DNA of 64,000 nucleotides. Origin: Granulicella sp. S190. GTDB lineage: Bacteria > Acidobacteriota > Terriglobia > Terriglobales > Acidobacteriaceae. The position numbers and the translations under genes are program-made. The DNA is taken from assembly GCF_009766095.1 (NCBI RefSeq), contig NZ_LMUD01000023.1, positions 1 through 64,000 of the forward strand, read 5' to 3'. This document shows positions 52,711 to 62,063 of the stretch, piece by piece; the stretch's first letter is position 1; each line of letters begins with the position of its first letter. The notes under the pieces are model-generated. The model was not told the DNA's origin. It worked only from the letters and a program-made list of their open reading frames with translations, and did no database searches.

Positions 52711-53556
52711 TTATTTCCCGACCATCTCTGCGCTAAGTCTTACTGCTCCACTTCCGACCAGCATGTTTCTTGACCAATCCTGAAAGCCAGCTTTCTTCAC
52801 CACGATCTGGTGCTTGCCGGGCGTTAGGTTCAGGGTTGATGGTGTGCTGCCTACGAAGCTGCCGTCTACTTCTATGTCGCAGTTGGGTACGCTTGCTTCT
52901 ATCGTCAGGTCGGAGGGTGCGGCGTTTGCGTTGGCCACTGTAGCACTAGAGGGAGTCGTTGGAGCGAAGTGGGCCATGTCGAGCTTCATGTTTCCTGAGA
53001 CGAAGGCGGTAATTTCTGTTCCCTTGGGGATAGTGATGTCTTTGCCATGGATGAATAGTAGAAGGGGAGCAGCAGGAAAGAAGACGATTGCTGTGCCTAC
53101 CATTCCTGCTGTCATAGCTCCGGTGTGGCCGCCACCTTTTGCATTTTGGGTTGCGGCCAGAGCTGCTTTTTCGCCATCGACTAGACGAACACTGTCGATA
53201 TTGACGTCGAGCTTACCGGCGCGTCCCATGCTTCGCTTTGATTCAGCGGATGTGATCGTTGCCAATGCCTGCGCACCTTTGGCGATGACCATGACGCCGT
53301 CAACGTCGGTCTCTTCGATGGCTTCGAAGGAGACCTGCTGACCTGTCTTCGCTGTTGCAGAGGTAAGGTTCTCCGCTAGACGGAGCTTGATTGCTGTTCC
53401 ATCTTGGAGGGTGTTTGGTAAGGGCGGACCGGTGGGTGCAGCTATCGGTATGTTGACCGGAGCCGCAGGAGCCTTCGCAGGCTGTCCATTTTGTCCAAGG
53501 GCGGAATTGCCAAATCCAGAAAGAACCAACAAAAGTGAGGCAAGGGGATAACGCAT
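52711..53556 (-). CDS. secreted PEGA-domain protein
   Basis: 281 residues from ATG 53554-53556, where a signal peptide begins (YPLASLLLVLSGFGNSALGQ); an in-frame ATG at 53595 would put charged residues before it. After a Pro/Ala-rich linker (30-60) comes a beta-rich domain (about 65-190: IKLRLAENLTSATAKTGQQVSFE) with an internal hydrophobic helix (MVGTAIVFFPAAPLLLF). The last ~60 residues are a PEGA domain (CDIEVDGSFVGSTPSTLNLTPGKHQIVVKK), a surface/periplasmic beta-sandwich. It is envelope-associated; the function is not known. It is divergent from the TonB-receptor gene. Confidence 0.8.
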   Translation of the reverse strand: MRYPLASLLLVLSGFGNSALGQNGQPAKAPAAPVNIPIAAPTGPPLPNTLQDGTAIKLRLAENLTSATAKTGQQVSFEAIEETDVDGVMVIAKGAQALATITSAESKRSMGRAGKLDVNIDSVRLVDGEKAALAATQNAKGGGHTGAMTAGMVGTAIVFFPAAPLLLFIHGKDITIPKGTEITAFVSGNMKLDMAHFAPTTPSSATVANANAAPSDLTIEASVPNCDIEVDGSFVGSTPSTLNLTPGKHQIVVKKAGFQDWSRNMLVGSGAVRLSAEMVGK

Positions 53557-54012
53557 GTTTGTCGTACGACCTAATCTCAGCAAGTTAGAAGTCAAGACGA
53601 AAGCTACGCTGTCCCTATCTGTGAGACAAGTGGCAACTTGATAACTTGCTGCGAAAGTCGCAGGGTGAGGCGATGAGCCAGAGGCTGCAATGGCTTGCGG
53701 GGCGGATGGCGGGGATTCGGGAGTTTGCGACGATGTATACGGTGACGTAACGGCGCGCTTCCATCAACTCCGATCTCTTCGGCGAGCTTTACCGCTATCT
53801 CTAGAAGATATTCCCAGTAAATAGCTCTCTTTGAGTTACTTACTGAAGACGGGCCGGATCCAGCGTTAGCGGTGAAATTTCCCTGTTGACACTCACGTGA
53901 GGGCACGAGTAATGTTCGCCCGTCCCAGAGTTGTCGACCTGATTTCAATCAGACCATGATCGGAACTCCCCGAGTCGAGGAGGCAACCGACACTAAAGGT
54001 TGGAGATTTGCC
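53557..54012. other. intergenic region upstream of the TonB-dependent receptor
   Basis: About 455 nt. A plus-strand stretch from ATG 53673 to TAA 53748 reads as plausible protein (SQRLQWLAGRMAGIREFATM) and continues in frame after the stop to 53804, but it is too short to name and may be chance. A minus-strand frame (53604-53948) looks random. The promoters of the PEGA and receptor genes must lie here. Confidence 0.4.
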
Positions 54013-57000
54013 ATGGATAAGAGAAAAAAAAGCTCAGTTATCCGGATGCTCGGGCTGCTGGTATGGGTTGCGAGTTCGCTCCTCTACGTGGGCGAGGTAC
54101 ATGCTCAGTTTGGCTCGGCTTCGGTGCTGGGATATGTTCGGGATAACAGTGGCGCCGTAGTTCCGAGCGCGATGGTGAGGCTGAATAATATTGCCACCAA
54201 CGTCTCCGAGAGCGCGCAGACAGACAACGAGGGCAAGTACGAGTTCAACTCGGTGCCGATTGGAAATTATCAGATCTCCACCGAAGTCGCGGGCTTTCAA
54301 GGAGCGAAGACCGAGGTCTTCAATCTTTCGACCGACTCGCGCCAGCGTGTTGATATTCAGATCAAGCCAGGGGAGATCAATCAAGTCGTTGAGGTTGCGG
54401 GGGCCGCTCAACTGTTGGAGACCGAGACCAGTTCGCGCAGCCAGATCATTGGTCAGAAGGAGGTCGAGAACCTGCCGCTGAACGGACGTTCGTACGCAGA
54501 CCTGGTGCTGCTGACGCCAGGCGTTCGTAAATCGATGCTTGAGAACCAGACTGCATCCAGCCGTGAAGCGGCTTTCAATATCAATGGGCAGCGGTCGGCG
54601 TTTAATGAGTTCCTCATCGATGGCCTGGAGAACAGCAACTACGGCACGTCGAATCAGGGTTTCGAAGATGAGAATATCTCTCCGTCTCCTGACGCTGTCA
54701 GCGAGTTCCGCGTGGAGTCGAATAATTATTCGGCAGAGTATGGCCGCATGCCGGGAGCGGTGATCAATGTGTCTACCCGAAGCGGGTCTAACGATTATCA
54801 CGGCGCGGTATGGGACTATATCCGCAACACGGATCTGAATGCCTTCGGTCCTCTTCAAACGGCGACTGGCAACAAACCGGGTCTGATTCGCAACCAGTTC
54901 GGAGCTACAACCGGTGGACGCATCTTCCGCAACAAGACATTCTTCTTTGCCGATTACGAGGGCGTGAGACAAATCTTCACGTATCAACTGGCCGCGGTAA
55001 CTCTGCCGGATTCCGAGCAGCGAGCCGGATTATTTCTGCTACACAGAGTGGATGGAACAACTGCGCCTATTCCGCTCTATAACCCCATTACCGGCGACAC
55101 CTACACCTCAGGAAATGCTGCGGCGGGATCAACACCGTTCGCTCTCGCCGTCCTCGCTGCACTTCCGGCCAACAATGTCACCGGTGCCAGCGGCAGTACC
55201 GCACCCTCCTACAACAACATCACAAATAACTACAGCAACGCGCCCCGCGGAACCATCAACGACGACAAGGGCGATGTGCGAATCGACCAGAGTTTCACGA
55301 AATGGAAGCTCTTCGGCCGCTACAGTGAACATCAGACGGAGATCTTCGATCCTCCCACCGTCGGGGGCGCCGCTGGTGGCAATGCCAACTCGAACGTAAA
55401 CATTCAGAATCGCCAAATCGCCGGTGGCGCCACGTGGATCATAAGCCAGAACAAGTTATTGGACATCCGTTTTGCGTGGACACGTAATATCGGCGCCAAG
55501 ACGCCTTACACGCAGGGGCAGGCATCGCTACTTGCTGAAAACGGCATCACGGACGGACTGCCCACCGATCCCAGCCTGGTCCGCAGTCTGAATGCGCAGT
55601 CGATCATAGGGTTTACTCAGCTTGGGAACCAGTCGTCGAGTCCACAGTTTCAGAATCCCGTCATTTATAACCCCAAGATCAACTTCACCTGGGTACGCGG
55701 CCGCCATTCGATGAAGTTCGGCTATGAACAACAGTTGATCCACACGGTTGTGAATGACTTCAACCCTAGTTACGGCCAGGACAACTATTCAAGTCGTTAT
55801 GCGGCTGGGCCAACTGTTGGCGGCGTGCCGTTTTTTCCGAACTGCTCCGCCACTGTAACGACCGCGTGTAATCCGATAGACTCCGCGGCGGGCAACACTA
55901 CCTCCACCCAGATTCAGCAGGCGCAGGCTGTAGCGGATTTTCTCTTTGGTAACCGATCTTCCTATTCCCTCACGAACTACACCGTAGTCAACTTGCGACA
56001 GCGCTATTTCGCCGGATATTTCCAGGACGATATGAAAGTTACGCCCTCCTTAACGCTGAATATGGGTCTGCGTTACGAGATTATGACGCCGCAGTTCGAG
56101 CGTGATAATCGCCTAGCAAATTTCAATCCGTCGACCAACACCTTGACGCCCGCCAGTAATGGAAGCCTTTATAACCGGACGCTGGTGCACACGCCGACCA
56201 AGAACTTTGCGCCACGCTTTGGATTCTCCGACAGCATCAACCCGAGAACCGTTCTTCGAGGGGGCTATGGCATTGTCTACGTACAATTCAATCGCGCGGG
56301 CGGAGAGAATAACCTCACGTACAACGGTCCGGACGTCGTAAACGCTACGGTCAACAACAACAACTCTATCTATCCGACAGCTGCGAGCCTATGCACAAAC
56401 GACACACAGGTCCAGACACTCTGCTTTCGTCAGACGCAGCAGGGCTACTCGAATATCCTTACCAGCCCCGCCTATTTCAACCCTCTCAACGTCACGTCCC
56501 GCTACGTCGATCCCAACTTCAAAACCGGTTATGTGCAGAGCTTTTTTCTCGGAGTTCAGAGAGAGTTTCCTGGCGGCATTCTGTTTGATATCGCTTACGT
56601 CGGTAACAAGAGTACCCACTTGCAGATCCTGGCGGACTACAACCAGGCGGCTCCCTGCCTTACCGCTGCACCAGCTGGTTGCCCCACATATCAAAGTCGA
56701 CGTCCAGTACCGAGCTTCGGTGATATTGAAATTGCGTACGGTGGCGGACCCGCGAATTACAACTCGCTACAGATCAAAGGTGAGAAGCGAATGGGCGCGC
56801 TTTACCTGCTGAACTCGTTCACTTACAGCCGGGCATTCGATCTTGCGTCCGGGCATCTGGAGCAGAACAACGGAGATACCTCGCGAGTCAATTTCGCCAA
56901 CCCTCGTGGTGACTACGGTCCTTCCAGCTACGATCAGCCGATCGACAATACCACTTCCATCGTCTATGACCTTCCGTACGGTCATGGTCGCCACTTCGGA

Positions 57001-57612
57001 GGCCAGTCGAGCGGATTTATGAATGCCATTCTCGGCGGATGGCAGGTCACTGTCATCAATACCATCACCAGTGGTCTGCCTTTCAACATCATCTATTCGA
57101 GCTCTTCCAGCAGCACCACCACGGCACTCCTCAATGGCAGTAGCGGTTCCACCATCGGCCAGCTGTTCAGTACCGATCTAGTCAATTTGCGCCCTGAGCA
57201 CATTGCGGGGTCTCCTCTTAGAGGCACTCACATCACCGTGCTGCCGACGAGCAAGATCAACGGCGTCACAAAGAGCCGCGGACTGAATGGTTATTTACCC
57301 GGTGGTGGCAACTACACGAGCTACGATTACCCATCTTTTACTCGTTATGGAAACACTTCTTCCTTTGGAAATGTATCGCGCAACAGTCTTCGTTCCTATG
57401 CGTACTACAACACTGATCTGGGGTTGCACAAGCAATTTCCGCTTCTAACAGAGCGAGTAAAGCTGGACCTGAGAGCCGAAGCCTTCAACGTGCTGAACCA
57501 CACCAACTGGCAGGCGCCGGACACTAACATCTCTGACGGTACGTCGTTTGGAACCATCACGACAGCCTTCCCGTCACGGCAGCTTCAGTTCGCTGCAAAG
57601 CTCTTGTTTTAA
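54013..57612 (+). CDS. Oar-like TonB-dependent receptor with carboxypeptidase-regulatory domain
   Basis: 1199 residues from ATG 54013 (GGAG 8 nt upstream; MDKRKKSS). Signal peptide/hydrophobic segment at 15-35. Residues about 40-130 are a carboxypeptidase-regulatory-like domain (GSASVLGYVRDNSGAVVPSA), followed by a plug (GQKEVENLPLNGRSYADLVLLTPGV, RSAFNEFLIDGLENSN, PGAVINVSTRSGSNDYHG) and a large beta-barrel to the C-terminal aromatic residue (QFAAKLLF). This is the dominant acidobacterial outer-membrane receptor type. It may import a ligand into the periplasm; the neighbouring phospholipase and phosphatase suggest phospho-organic compounds. Confidence 0.92.
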   Translation: MDKRKKSSVIRMLGLLVWVASSLLYVGEVHAQFGSASVLGYVRDNSGAVVPSAMVRLNNIATNVSESAQTDNEGKYEFNSVPIGNYQISTEVAGFQGAKTEVFNLSTDSRQRVDIQIKPGEINQVVEVAGAAQLLETETSSRSQIIGQKEVENLPLNGRSYADLVLLTPGVRKSMLENQTASSREAAFNINGQRSAFNEFLIDGLENSNYGTSNQGFEDENISPSPDAVSEFRVESNNYSAEYGRMPGAVINVSTRSGSNDYHGAVWDYIRNTDLNAFGPLQTATGNKPGLIRNQFGATTGGRIFRNKTFFFADYEGVRQIFTYQLAAVTLPDSEQRAGLFLLHRVDGTTAPIPLYNPITGDTYTSGNAAAGSTPFALAVLAALPANNVTGASGSTAPSYNNITNNYSNAPRGTINDDKGDVRIDQSFTKWKLFGRYSEHQTEIFDPPTVGGAAGGNANSNVNIQNRQIAGGATWIISQNKLLDIRFAWTRNIGAKTPYTQGQASLLAENGITDGLPTDPSLVRSLNAQSIIGFTQLGNQSSSPQFQNPVIYNPKINFTWVRGRHSMKFGYEQQLIHTVVNDFNPSYGQDNYSSRYAAGPTVGGVPFFPNCSATVTTACNPIDSAAGNTTSTQIQQAQAVADFLFGNRSSYSLTNYTVVNLRQRYFAGYFQDDMKVTPSLTLNMGLRYEIMTPQFERDNRLANFNPSTNTLTPASNGSLYNRTLVHTPTKNFAPRFGFSDSINPRTVLRGGYGIVYVQFNRAGGENNLTYNGPDVVNATVNNNNSIYPTAASLCTNDTQVQTLCFRQTQQGYSNILTSPAYFNPLNVTSRYVDPNFKTGYVQSFFLGVQREFPGGILFDIAYVGNKSTHLQILADYNQAAPCLTAAPAGCPTYQSRRPVPSFGDIEIAYGGGPANYNSLQIKGEKRMGALYLLNSFTYSRAFDLASGHLEQNNGDTSRVNFANPRGDYGPSSYDQPIDNTTSIVYDLPYGHGRHFGGQSSGFMNAILGGWQVTVINTITSGLPFNIIYSSSSSSTTTALLNGSSGSTIGQLFSTDLVNLRPEHIAGSPLRGTHITVLPTSKINGVTKSRGLNGYLPGGGNYTSYDYPSFTRYGNTSSFGNVSRNSLRSYAYYNTDLGLHKQFPLLTERVKLDLRAEAFNVLNHTNWQAPDTNISDGTSFGTITTAFPSRQLQFAAKLLF

Positions 57613-57645
57613 AATTGGCGGGAGTTAAACGATAGTCAACAGTGC

Positions 57646-57675
57646 ATCCTCGCCTGCGATCGGCGGTACGAGGAT
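57646..57675 (+). promoter_or_regulatory. hairpin between receptor and phospholipase genes
   Basis: ATCCTCG (57646-57652) and CGAGGAT (57669-57675) form a 7-bp stem; the 16-nt loop holds a smaller GCC/GGC pair. No T-run follows, so it may stabilise or process the transcript rather than terminate it. Confidence 0.4.
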
Positions 57676-57697
57676 TGCAGCCGGAGAGGGGTTTCCC

Positions 57698-58885
57698 TTG
57701 CAAAGAAGCGTGAGCATAGCCGCGCTATTCGTCTTCAGCATTGTGAGGATATTACCTGGACAGACTAAGTCCGATCAGGACGCCAGGGTTCACCTGAACC
57801 AGATCCAGGTAATCGGATCGCATAACAGCTATAACCTGGGATTTGCCCCAAGTGAGGAAAAGTTCGCCCGTAGCCGCAATCCTCGCGAATACGAAGCTCT
57901 CGAGTATAGCCACGCAACGCTCAGTGCGCAGTTGAATGGTGGAGTCCGGCAGCTGGAAATTGACATTGTCCAAGATCCGCATGGCGGGCGCTTTGCGCAT
58001 CCAAAGATTGTCGCGCTGACGAAACAGGCAGGGCTTCCGCCGGACACGGATTTTGATCCAAATCGCAAGATGGATAAGGCCGGATTCAAAGTTATCCACA
58101 TACCCGATCTCAATCAGCGTAGCTCTTGTCTCCTGCTTACGGATTGCCTCAAAGAAATTCGAGCCTGGTCAAAGGCCCATCCAGAACATGTCCCGTTGTT
58201 CCTTCTGATCGAGACCAAACATGGTCGAACGGAGTCGATACCCGATAGCGTTGAGGCGGAGCCATTCACCAGCGAAACGTTCGATGCGCTCGATAAGGAG
58301 ATCCGTTCTGTTTTTGCTGACAGCGAAATGATTTTGCCGGATAAGGTGCGTGGCAACCACCCGACCCTCGAAGCCGCCGTACGCGCAGGTCACTGGCCGA
58401 CTCTGGCGGAGTCGCGAGGCAAGGTGATTTTTCTGATGGATCAGAAAAATGCCGGACCAGTGTACACAGCCGGCCATCCGCTGCTACAAGGCCGCGTGTT
58501 ATTCACAAACTCCGACCCTGGCAAACCCGACGCCGCGTTTGTTGAAGAAAATGAGGGCACTCCACAGCTCATCGATCAACTCGTGCGCCAAGGTTATATC
58601 GTTCGGGCCCGCGCTGACGAAAGCACAATCGCCGCTCGCACCAACGACACCACTCGTCGCGACGCCCTCTTGCATTCCGGTGCGCAAATGATCAGCACAG
58701 ATTATCCCCTGTCGGAGCCTTCGAAGTGGACTGGCTACAGTGTCGGTTTCGCGGGCGGGTTGCCTGCGCGCTGCAACATCATCAATGCTCCGGCCGCCTG
58801 CAACAGCAGCTTGCTTGAGCCGAACGCAAGAAGTGGCGGAGTGCCCTCGCCGGAAAATCATCCGGTCTCCCAGCAGCTGAAATAG
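57698..58885 (+). CDS. secreted PI-PLC-like phospholipase C
   Basis: 395 residues from TTG 57698 with GGAGAGGGG about 7 nt upstream. Signal peptide (SIAALFVFSIVRILPGQT). The TIM-barrel PI-PLC motifs are visible: first catalytic His42 in IGSHNSYN, metal-type residues in RQLEIDIVQD (E87, D89), and second His134 in KVIHIPDL; HPEHVPLFLLIETKHG continues the barrel. The type is the calcium-dependent phosphoinositide phospholipase C family of bacteria. It would cleave phosphoinositides or similar phospholipids outside the cytoplasm. It follows the receptor by 85 nt, consistent with one transcript. Confidence 0.85.
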   Translation: MQRSVSIAALFVFSIVRILPGQTKSDQDARVHLNQIQVIGSHNSYNLGFAPSEEKFARSRNPREYEALEYSHATLSAQLNGGVRQLEIDIVQDPHGGRFAHPKIVALTKQAGLPPDTDFDPNRKMDKAGFKVIHIPDLNQRSSCLLLTDCLKEIRAWSKAHPEHVPLFLLIETKHGRTESIPDSVEAEPFTSETFDALDKEIRSVFADSEMILPDKVRGNHPTLEAAVRAGHWPTLAESRGKVIFLMDQKNAGPVYTAGHPLLQGRVLFTNSDPGKPDAAFVEENEGTPQLIDQLVRQGYIVRARADESTIAARTNDTTRRDALLHSGAQMISTDYPLSEPSKWTGYSVGFAGGLPARCNIINAPAACNSSLLEPNARSGGVPSPENHPVSQQLK

Positions 58886-59271
58886 AGCCAATGTGCCCTC
58901 GAAGCAGAAGAAATGCACAACTGGAGGGGTGCGAGATGAAGTTTCTCGTAGCTCGCAATACGCTCCTGCAGGGGCCAGGAGCATCGATGTTTCTGACCAC
59001 AAGACTTTTGCGACGCCTTTGCATGCCGTTGCCGCAAGGGCCTGCACTTGGCAATTCGTCTCAAGATATCCCATGCGATCTTTGGTTTTCGACGGGGTAC
59101 AGTATCAAAAGTACTAAGTTGCAATCAGGACATAAGCGAGAAACCCGCGCACGCGTACTCAAGCGAATCCGCACGTCGTGGAGCGTAGGTATTCGGTCGT
59201 TTCGATTGGTATAAATCAACGGTTTGTCGACCCGATAACGAATAGTGTGTTGCTGACAGGAGTCATCCCTC
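58886..59271. other. intergenic region between PI-PLC and phosphatase genes
   Basis: 386 nt with no credible gene. A hairpin GCTCCTG - N7 - CAGGAGC occurs at 58962-58982 without a T-run. The last 20 nt hold the phosphatase ribosome site (CAGGAG near 59258). Short frames on both strands look random. Confidence 0.45.
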
Positions 59272-60945
59272 ATGAAAAGGTTAGATCATCTGTTCCTTGC
59301 TTTAGCACTTCTTGCTTCTTGCACGTCCAGGGCGTTTGGCGACGCATACGACGCCCAGCCAAAACTGGTCATTATTCTCGTGTTCGATCAGTTTCGAGGG
59401 GATTACCTCGATCGGTATCGCGCCGAGTTCAAGGAAAAGAATGGCTGGAATCTGTTTCTCAAACAAGGTGCGCATTTCACTGACTGCTACTACGATTACG
59501 CCAATCTTGTCACGGCGGCAGGCCACGCAACCATCGGCACTGGAGCTTACACCGACGCCCATCAGATTCCGTTGAACGAATGGTATGAGCGTTCCTCTGA
59601 CGGCACGCTACGACAGGTGAGCTCCGTCGCTGACGATCGTTACAAGCTTGTCGGCGCACCAAGCGGCACAAAAGATCTTACCGGCGCCTCTGCTCATCGA
59701 GAGATGGCCACGACCCTTGGAGATGAGCTGGTGCTCGCAACACAGGGGCGCTCTCGCGTCTACGGTGTGTCTATGAAGGACCGGGCGGCGATTCTTACAA
59801 GTGGCCACGCCACGAACGGGGCCTTTTGGGTCGACCATGAGACGGGCCAATGGGTCACTTCGACTTACTGGATGAAAGATCTTCCCCAATGGGCTAAAGA
59901 TTTCAACTCAGGCAATCACACCGCGGAAGCTCGCGCGAAGAGCCATGTGCCCCAGGGAAACTTTTACGAGATGGTAGGCAGGACTTCTGCCAGTGTCCAA
60001 TATCAGCTTGACTTTGCGCAGGCCCTGATCGACGCGGAAAAGCTCGGAAGAAATCCCGCTGGAGTTACAGACATGATTACGATTTCGATTTCTTCAACCG
60101 ATATCAATGGCCATGCCTTCGGCCCGGACGATCCCTCGCAGGAGGCTCTCATCGTTCAGTCCGATGCCTTGATTGACGCCTTTTTCACCCATCTCGATCA
60201 AACCATCGGCCTCAAAAATATTCTTGTTGCCGTCACTGGAGATCATGGCGTAGCAACAAGCCAGAAAGCTGGAGATGCCGATCGTATGCCAGTGCTCGAC
60301 TTTCCTGCTGAGTCATTCACGAAGCCACTAGAAACAATGCTGGAAGAGAAGTACCCGCTCAAAGACAAGGGTGCCTACATCCTGCAAATGGATAACCCTT
60401 ATCTTTTGCTGAATCAGGAAGCATTTGAGGCTGTCGGCCTGTCGGAGGGGACTGCAGAAGACACAACAGTCACCATGCTCAAGCAGGTCTTCGCGAAATT
60501 CAGTGATCCTCAGAAAGCGGAAAGCCATCGAGAACCTCCGGTCTTGACACACGTCTACACAAGCAAGCAGATGCGCGAAGGACTCTTGCCCGACACGCAG
60601 TACAGCCGTCTGATCGCGCATAGTTATTCGCCGAACGTGGGCTGGGCCCTGCATATCAATTTTGGTCCCTACCAATTTCCCTGGAAGGGGAGTGGCACGA
60701 CACACTTCTCAGCCAATAGCTATGATCGCCACGTCCCTCTAGAGTTCTTTGGAAAGCCGTTCCTTCCAGGGACGTATCACACCCTTGTGGCGCCAGTCGA
60801 TATTGCTGCTACCTTCGCTTCGCTCTTACGCATCAACCGCCCCAGTGCTGCGGTTGGCCGGCCATTGACAGAAGCCCTCAGGGCTGAGGAGCCGGGTTCT
60901 ACCTGGGTGATCGATTTGGAAGAGGCTAAGCCAAGAAAGCCCTAA
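59272..60945 (+). CDS. PafA-like alkaline phosphatase (AP superfamily)
   Basis: 557 residues from ATG 59272. Signal peptide, with a possible lipobox LASC at 14-17 or cleavage at AFG-DA near 23. Alkaline-phosphatase-superfamily metal site residues are all present: D39 in VFDQFRGD, nucleophile T81 in ANLVTAAGHATIGTG, STDINGHAFGPDD, GDHGVA, and His in SYDRHVPLEFFG. The Thr nucleophile and loop match PafA-type phosphomonoesterases of Bacteroidetes rather than PhoA. It would release phosphate from many organic phosphates, including inositol phosphate left by the upstream phospholipase. Confidence 0.9.
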   Translation: MKRLDHLFLALALLASCTSRAFGDAYDAQPKLVIILVFDQFRGDYLDRYRAEFKEKNGWNLFLKQGAHFTDCYYDYANLVTAAGHATIGTGAYTDAHQIPLNEWYERSSDGTLRQVSSVADDRYKLVGAPSGTKDLTGASAHREMATTLGDELVLATQGRSRVYGVSMKDRAAILTSGHATNGAFWVDHETGQWVTSTYWMKDLPQWAKDFNSGNHTAEARAKSHVPQGNFYEMVGRTSASVQYQLDFAQALIDAEKLGRNPAGVTDMITISISSTDINGHAFGPDDPSQEALIVQSDALIDAFFTHLDQTIGLKNILVAVTGDHGVATSQKAGDADRMPVLDFPAESFTKPLETMLEEKYPLKDKGAYILQMDNPYLLLNQEAFEAVGLSEGTAEDTTVTMLKQVFAKFSDPQKAESHREPPVLTHVYTSKQMREGLLPDTQYSRLIAHSYSPNVGWALHINFGPYQFPWKGSGTTHFSANSYDRHVPLEFFGKPFLPGTYHTLVAPVDIAATFASLLRINRPSAAVGRPLTEALRAEEPGSTWVIDLEEAKPRKP

Positions 60946-61073
60946 GCTCCCTCGGAATGCGATCTTGCTGGGCGTAAGACGCTTTACACCCCTGAACTCA
61001 ATAGAGCTGCTGGATGTATATGAGCGGTTCGTAGCGATGCAGAACAACGCATCGCTTTTCTTGATACGCTTGC

Positions 61074-61107
61074 ATGAAACATTCGTTTCATGTAGCAATC
61101 GTTTCAT
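61074..61107. promoter_or_regulatory. TetR operator candidate
   Basis: ATGAAAC - ATTC - GTTTCAT is a perfect 7-bp dyad with a 4-nt spacer (61074-61091). A further half-site GTTTCATG follows at 61101-61108 and overlaps the start codon of the tetR-family gene. The position argues for autorepression. Confidence 0.7.
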
Positions 61108-61714
61108 GAGCGAAGTGATCGAAAGACGAGAGGAGCTGCTGGAGAAGATTGTCGACGTTTTCCTCGCCAACGGGATTGCGGGGCTTTCTCTCCGTCCCCT
61201 GGCTGATTCTGTCGGCAGTAGCGCACGATTGTTGATTTACCACTTCGGATCGAAGGAGGAGCTCATCGCTGTTGCTCTGGACAGGGTGCGCTCTCGCATC
61301 ACCGCTGCGGTGGGCGAGGTGGTAGAACGTGGAAATCCCGCTTCGCTTGAAGATTTCTTGCGTATGTTTTGGAGATGGGCGATTCAGGAGACCAATCAGC
61401 GCTACTTCAGATTGCTTTTCGAGATTGACGGCCTCGCGATGCACGAGGGCAATGTCGTCCCTGAAAAAGACCGGGTAGCAGGCGTCAACCGGTGGGTACA
61501 GATCTTCAAAGGAAAGGTCGAAAGGTTCTCAGACACGACGGAAGGCCAACTCGGCGCTTCGACGATTATCCTGGCAGCGATTACTGGACTCCTCCACGAT
61601 TACTTCGCTACAGGTGACTTGAAGCGGACTACCGCTGGCCTGAATTTCTTTATCGCGACGCTCTCCAACCAAGCTACCTCGACTGCACGCAAAAGAAATA
61701 AGAAGGGAGTCTGA
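61106..61714 (+). CDS. TetR-family transcriptional regulator
   Basis: 202 residues from ATG 61106 (MSEVIERREELLEKIVDVF). The longer frame from 60965 runs through the operator-like palindrome and lacks similarity. The N-terminal helix-turn-helix (LSLRPLADSVGSSARLLIYHFGSKEELI, 26-53) is standard; the C-terminal ligand domain is all-helical and divergent. Expected to repress itself and perhaps adjacent genes through the dyad at 61074-61091. Its stop is 1 nt before the start of a micro-ORF, which is therefore coupled to it. Confidence 0.9.
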   Translation: MSEVIERREELLEKIVDVFLANGIAGLSLRPLADSVGSSARLLIYHFGSKEELIAVALDRVRSRITAAVGEVVERGNPASLEDFLRMFWRWAIQETNQRYFRLLFEIDGLAMHEGNVVPEKDRVAGVNRWVQIFKGKVERFSDTTEGQLGASTIILAAITGLLHDYFATGDLKRTTAGLNFFIATLSNQATSTARKRNKKGV

Positions 61715-61715
61715 T

Positions 61716-61889
61716 ATGGAAGAGATGTTCACGCAAACAGAAGAAGGCTTCGCGAGTGGCTGCAAGTCAGGAGGCGAGGAGAGAAATAGATGCCTGGAGA
61801 TGCTCGTCTGTGACTTGTTGCAGAAGAATCAGGAACTCCGTTTCGAAATGCCTTACCTCTACGGCCGAGATCAAGTGTCCATGCTGTGA
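61716..61889 (+). CDS. 57-residue micro-ORF coupled to tetR
   Basis: ATG 61716 follows the tetR stop by 1 nt and has GGGAG 7 nt upstream inside the tetR end. The 57-residue product is MEEMFTQTEEGFASGC..., with three cysteines, acidic and amphipathic (LEMLVCDLLQKNQELRFEMP), no signal peptide or membrane helix. I know no family for it. The well-placed ribosome site and coupling support translation; a TetR-modulating or regulatory peptide is only a guess. The 174 nt after it (61890-62063) carry nothing recognisable. Confidence 0.5.
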   Translation: MEEMFTQTEEGFASGCKSGGEERNRCLEMLVCDLLQKNQELRFEMPYLYGRDQVSML

Positions 61890-62063
61890 GAGCTGCAAAG
61901 AGCACAGTCCGTAGACGGCTTCTCTCAGGTCTAGCTAAATCACTACGAAGCGTGAGTTTTGACTGTTGGTCGAAGGCGCTTCTCTAACCCATATCGAAGG
62001 CCTTCCAATCACGCTATCAAGAATGGCGCGTCAGATCTACGTTTCAAGAGTCAGGACACATAC

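Noticed and set aside
53604-53948. Minus-strand 114-codon frame and plus-strand 53673-53804 fragment
   Set aside because: No recognisable family, interrupted by a stop, and random-looking composition; too short to call a pseudogene.
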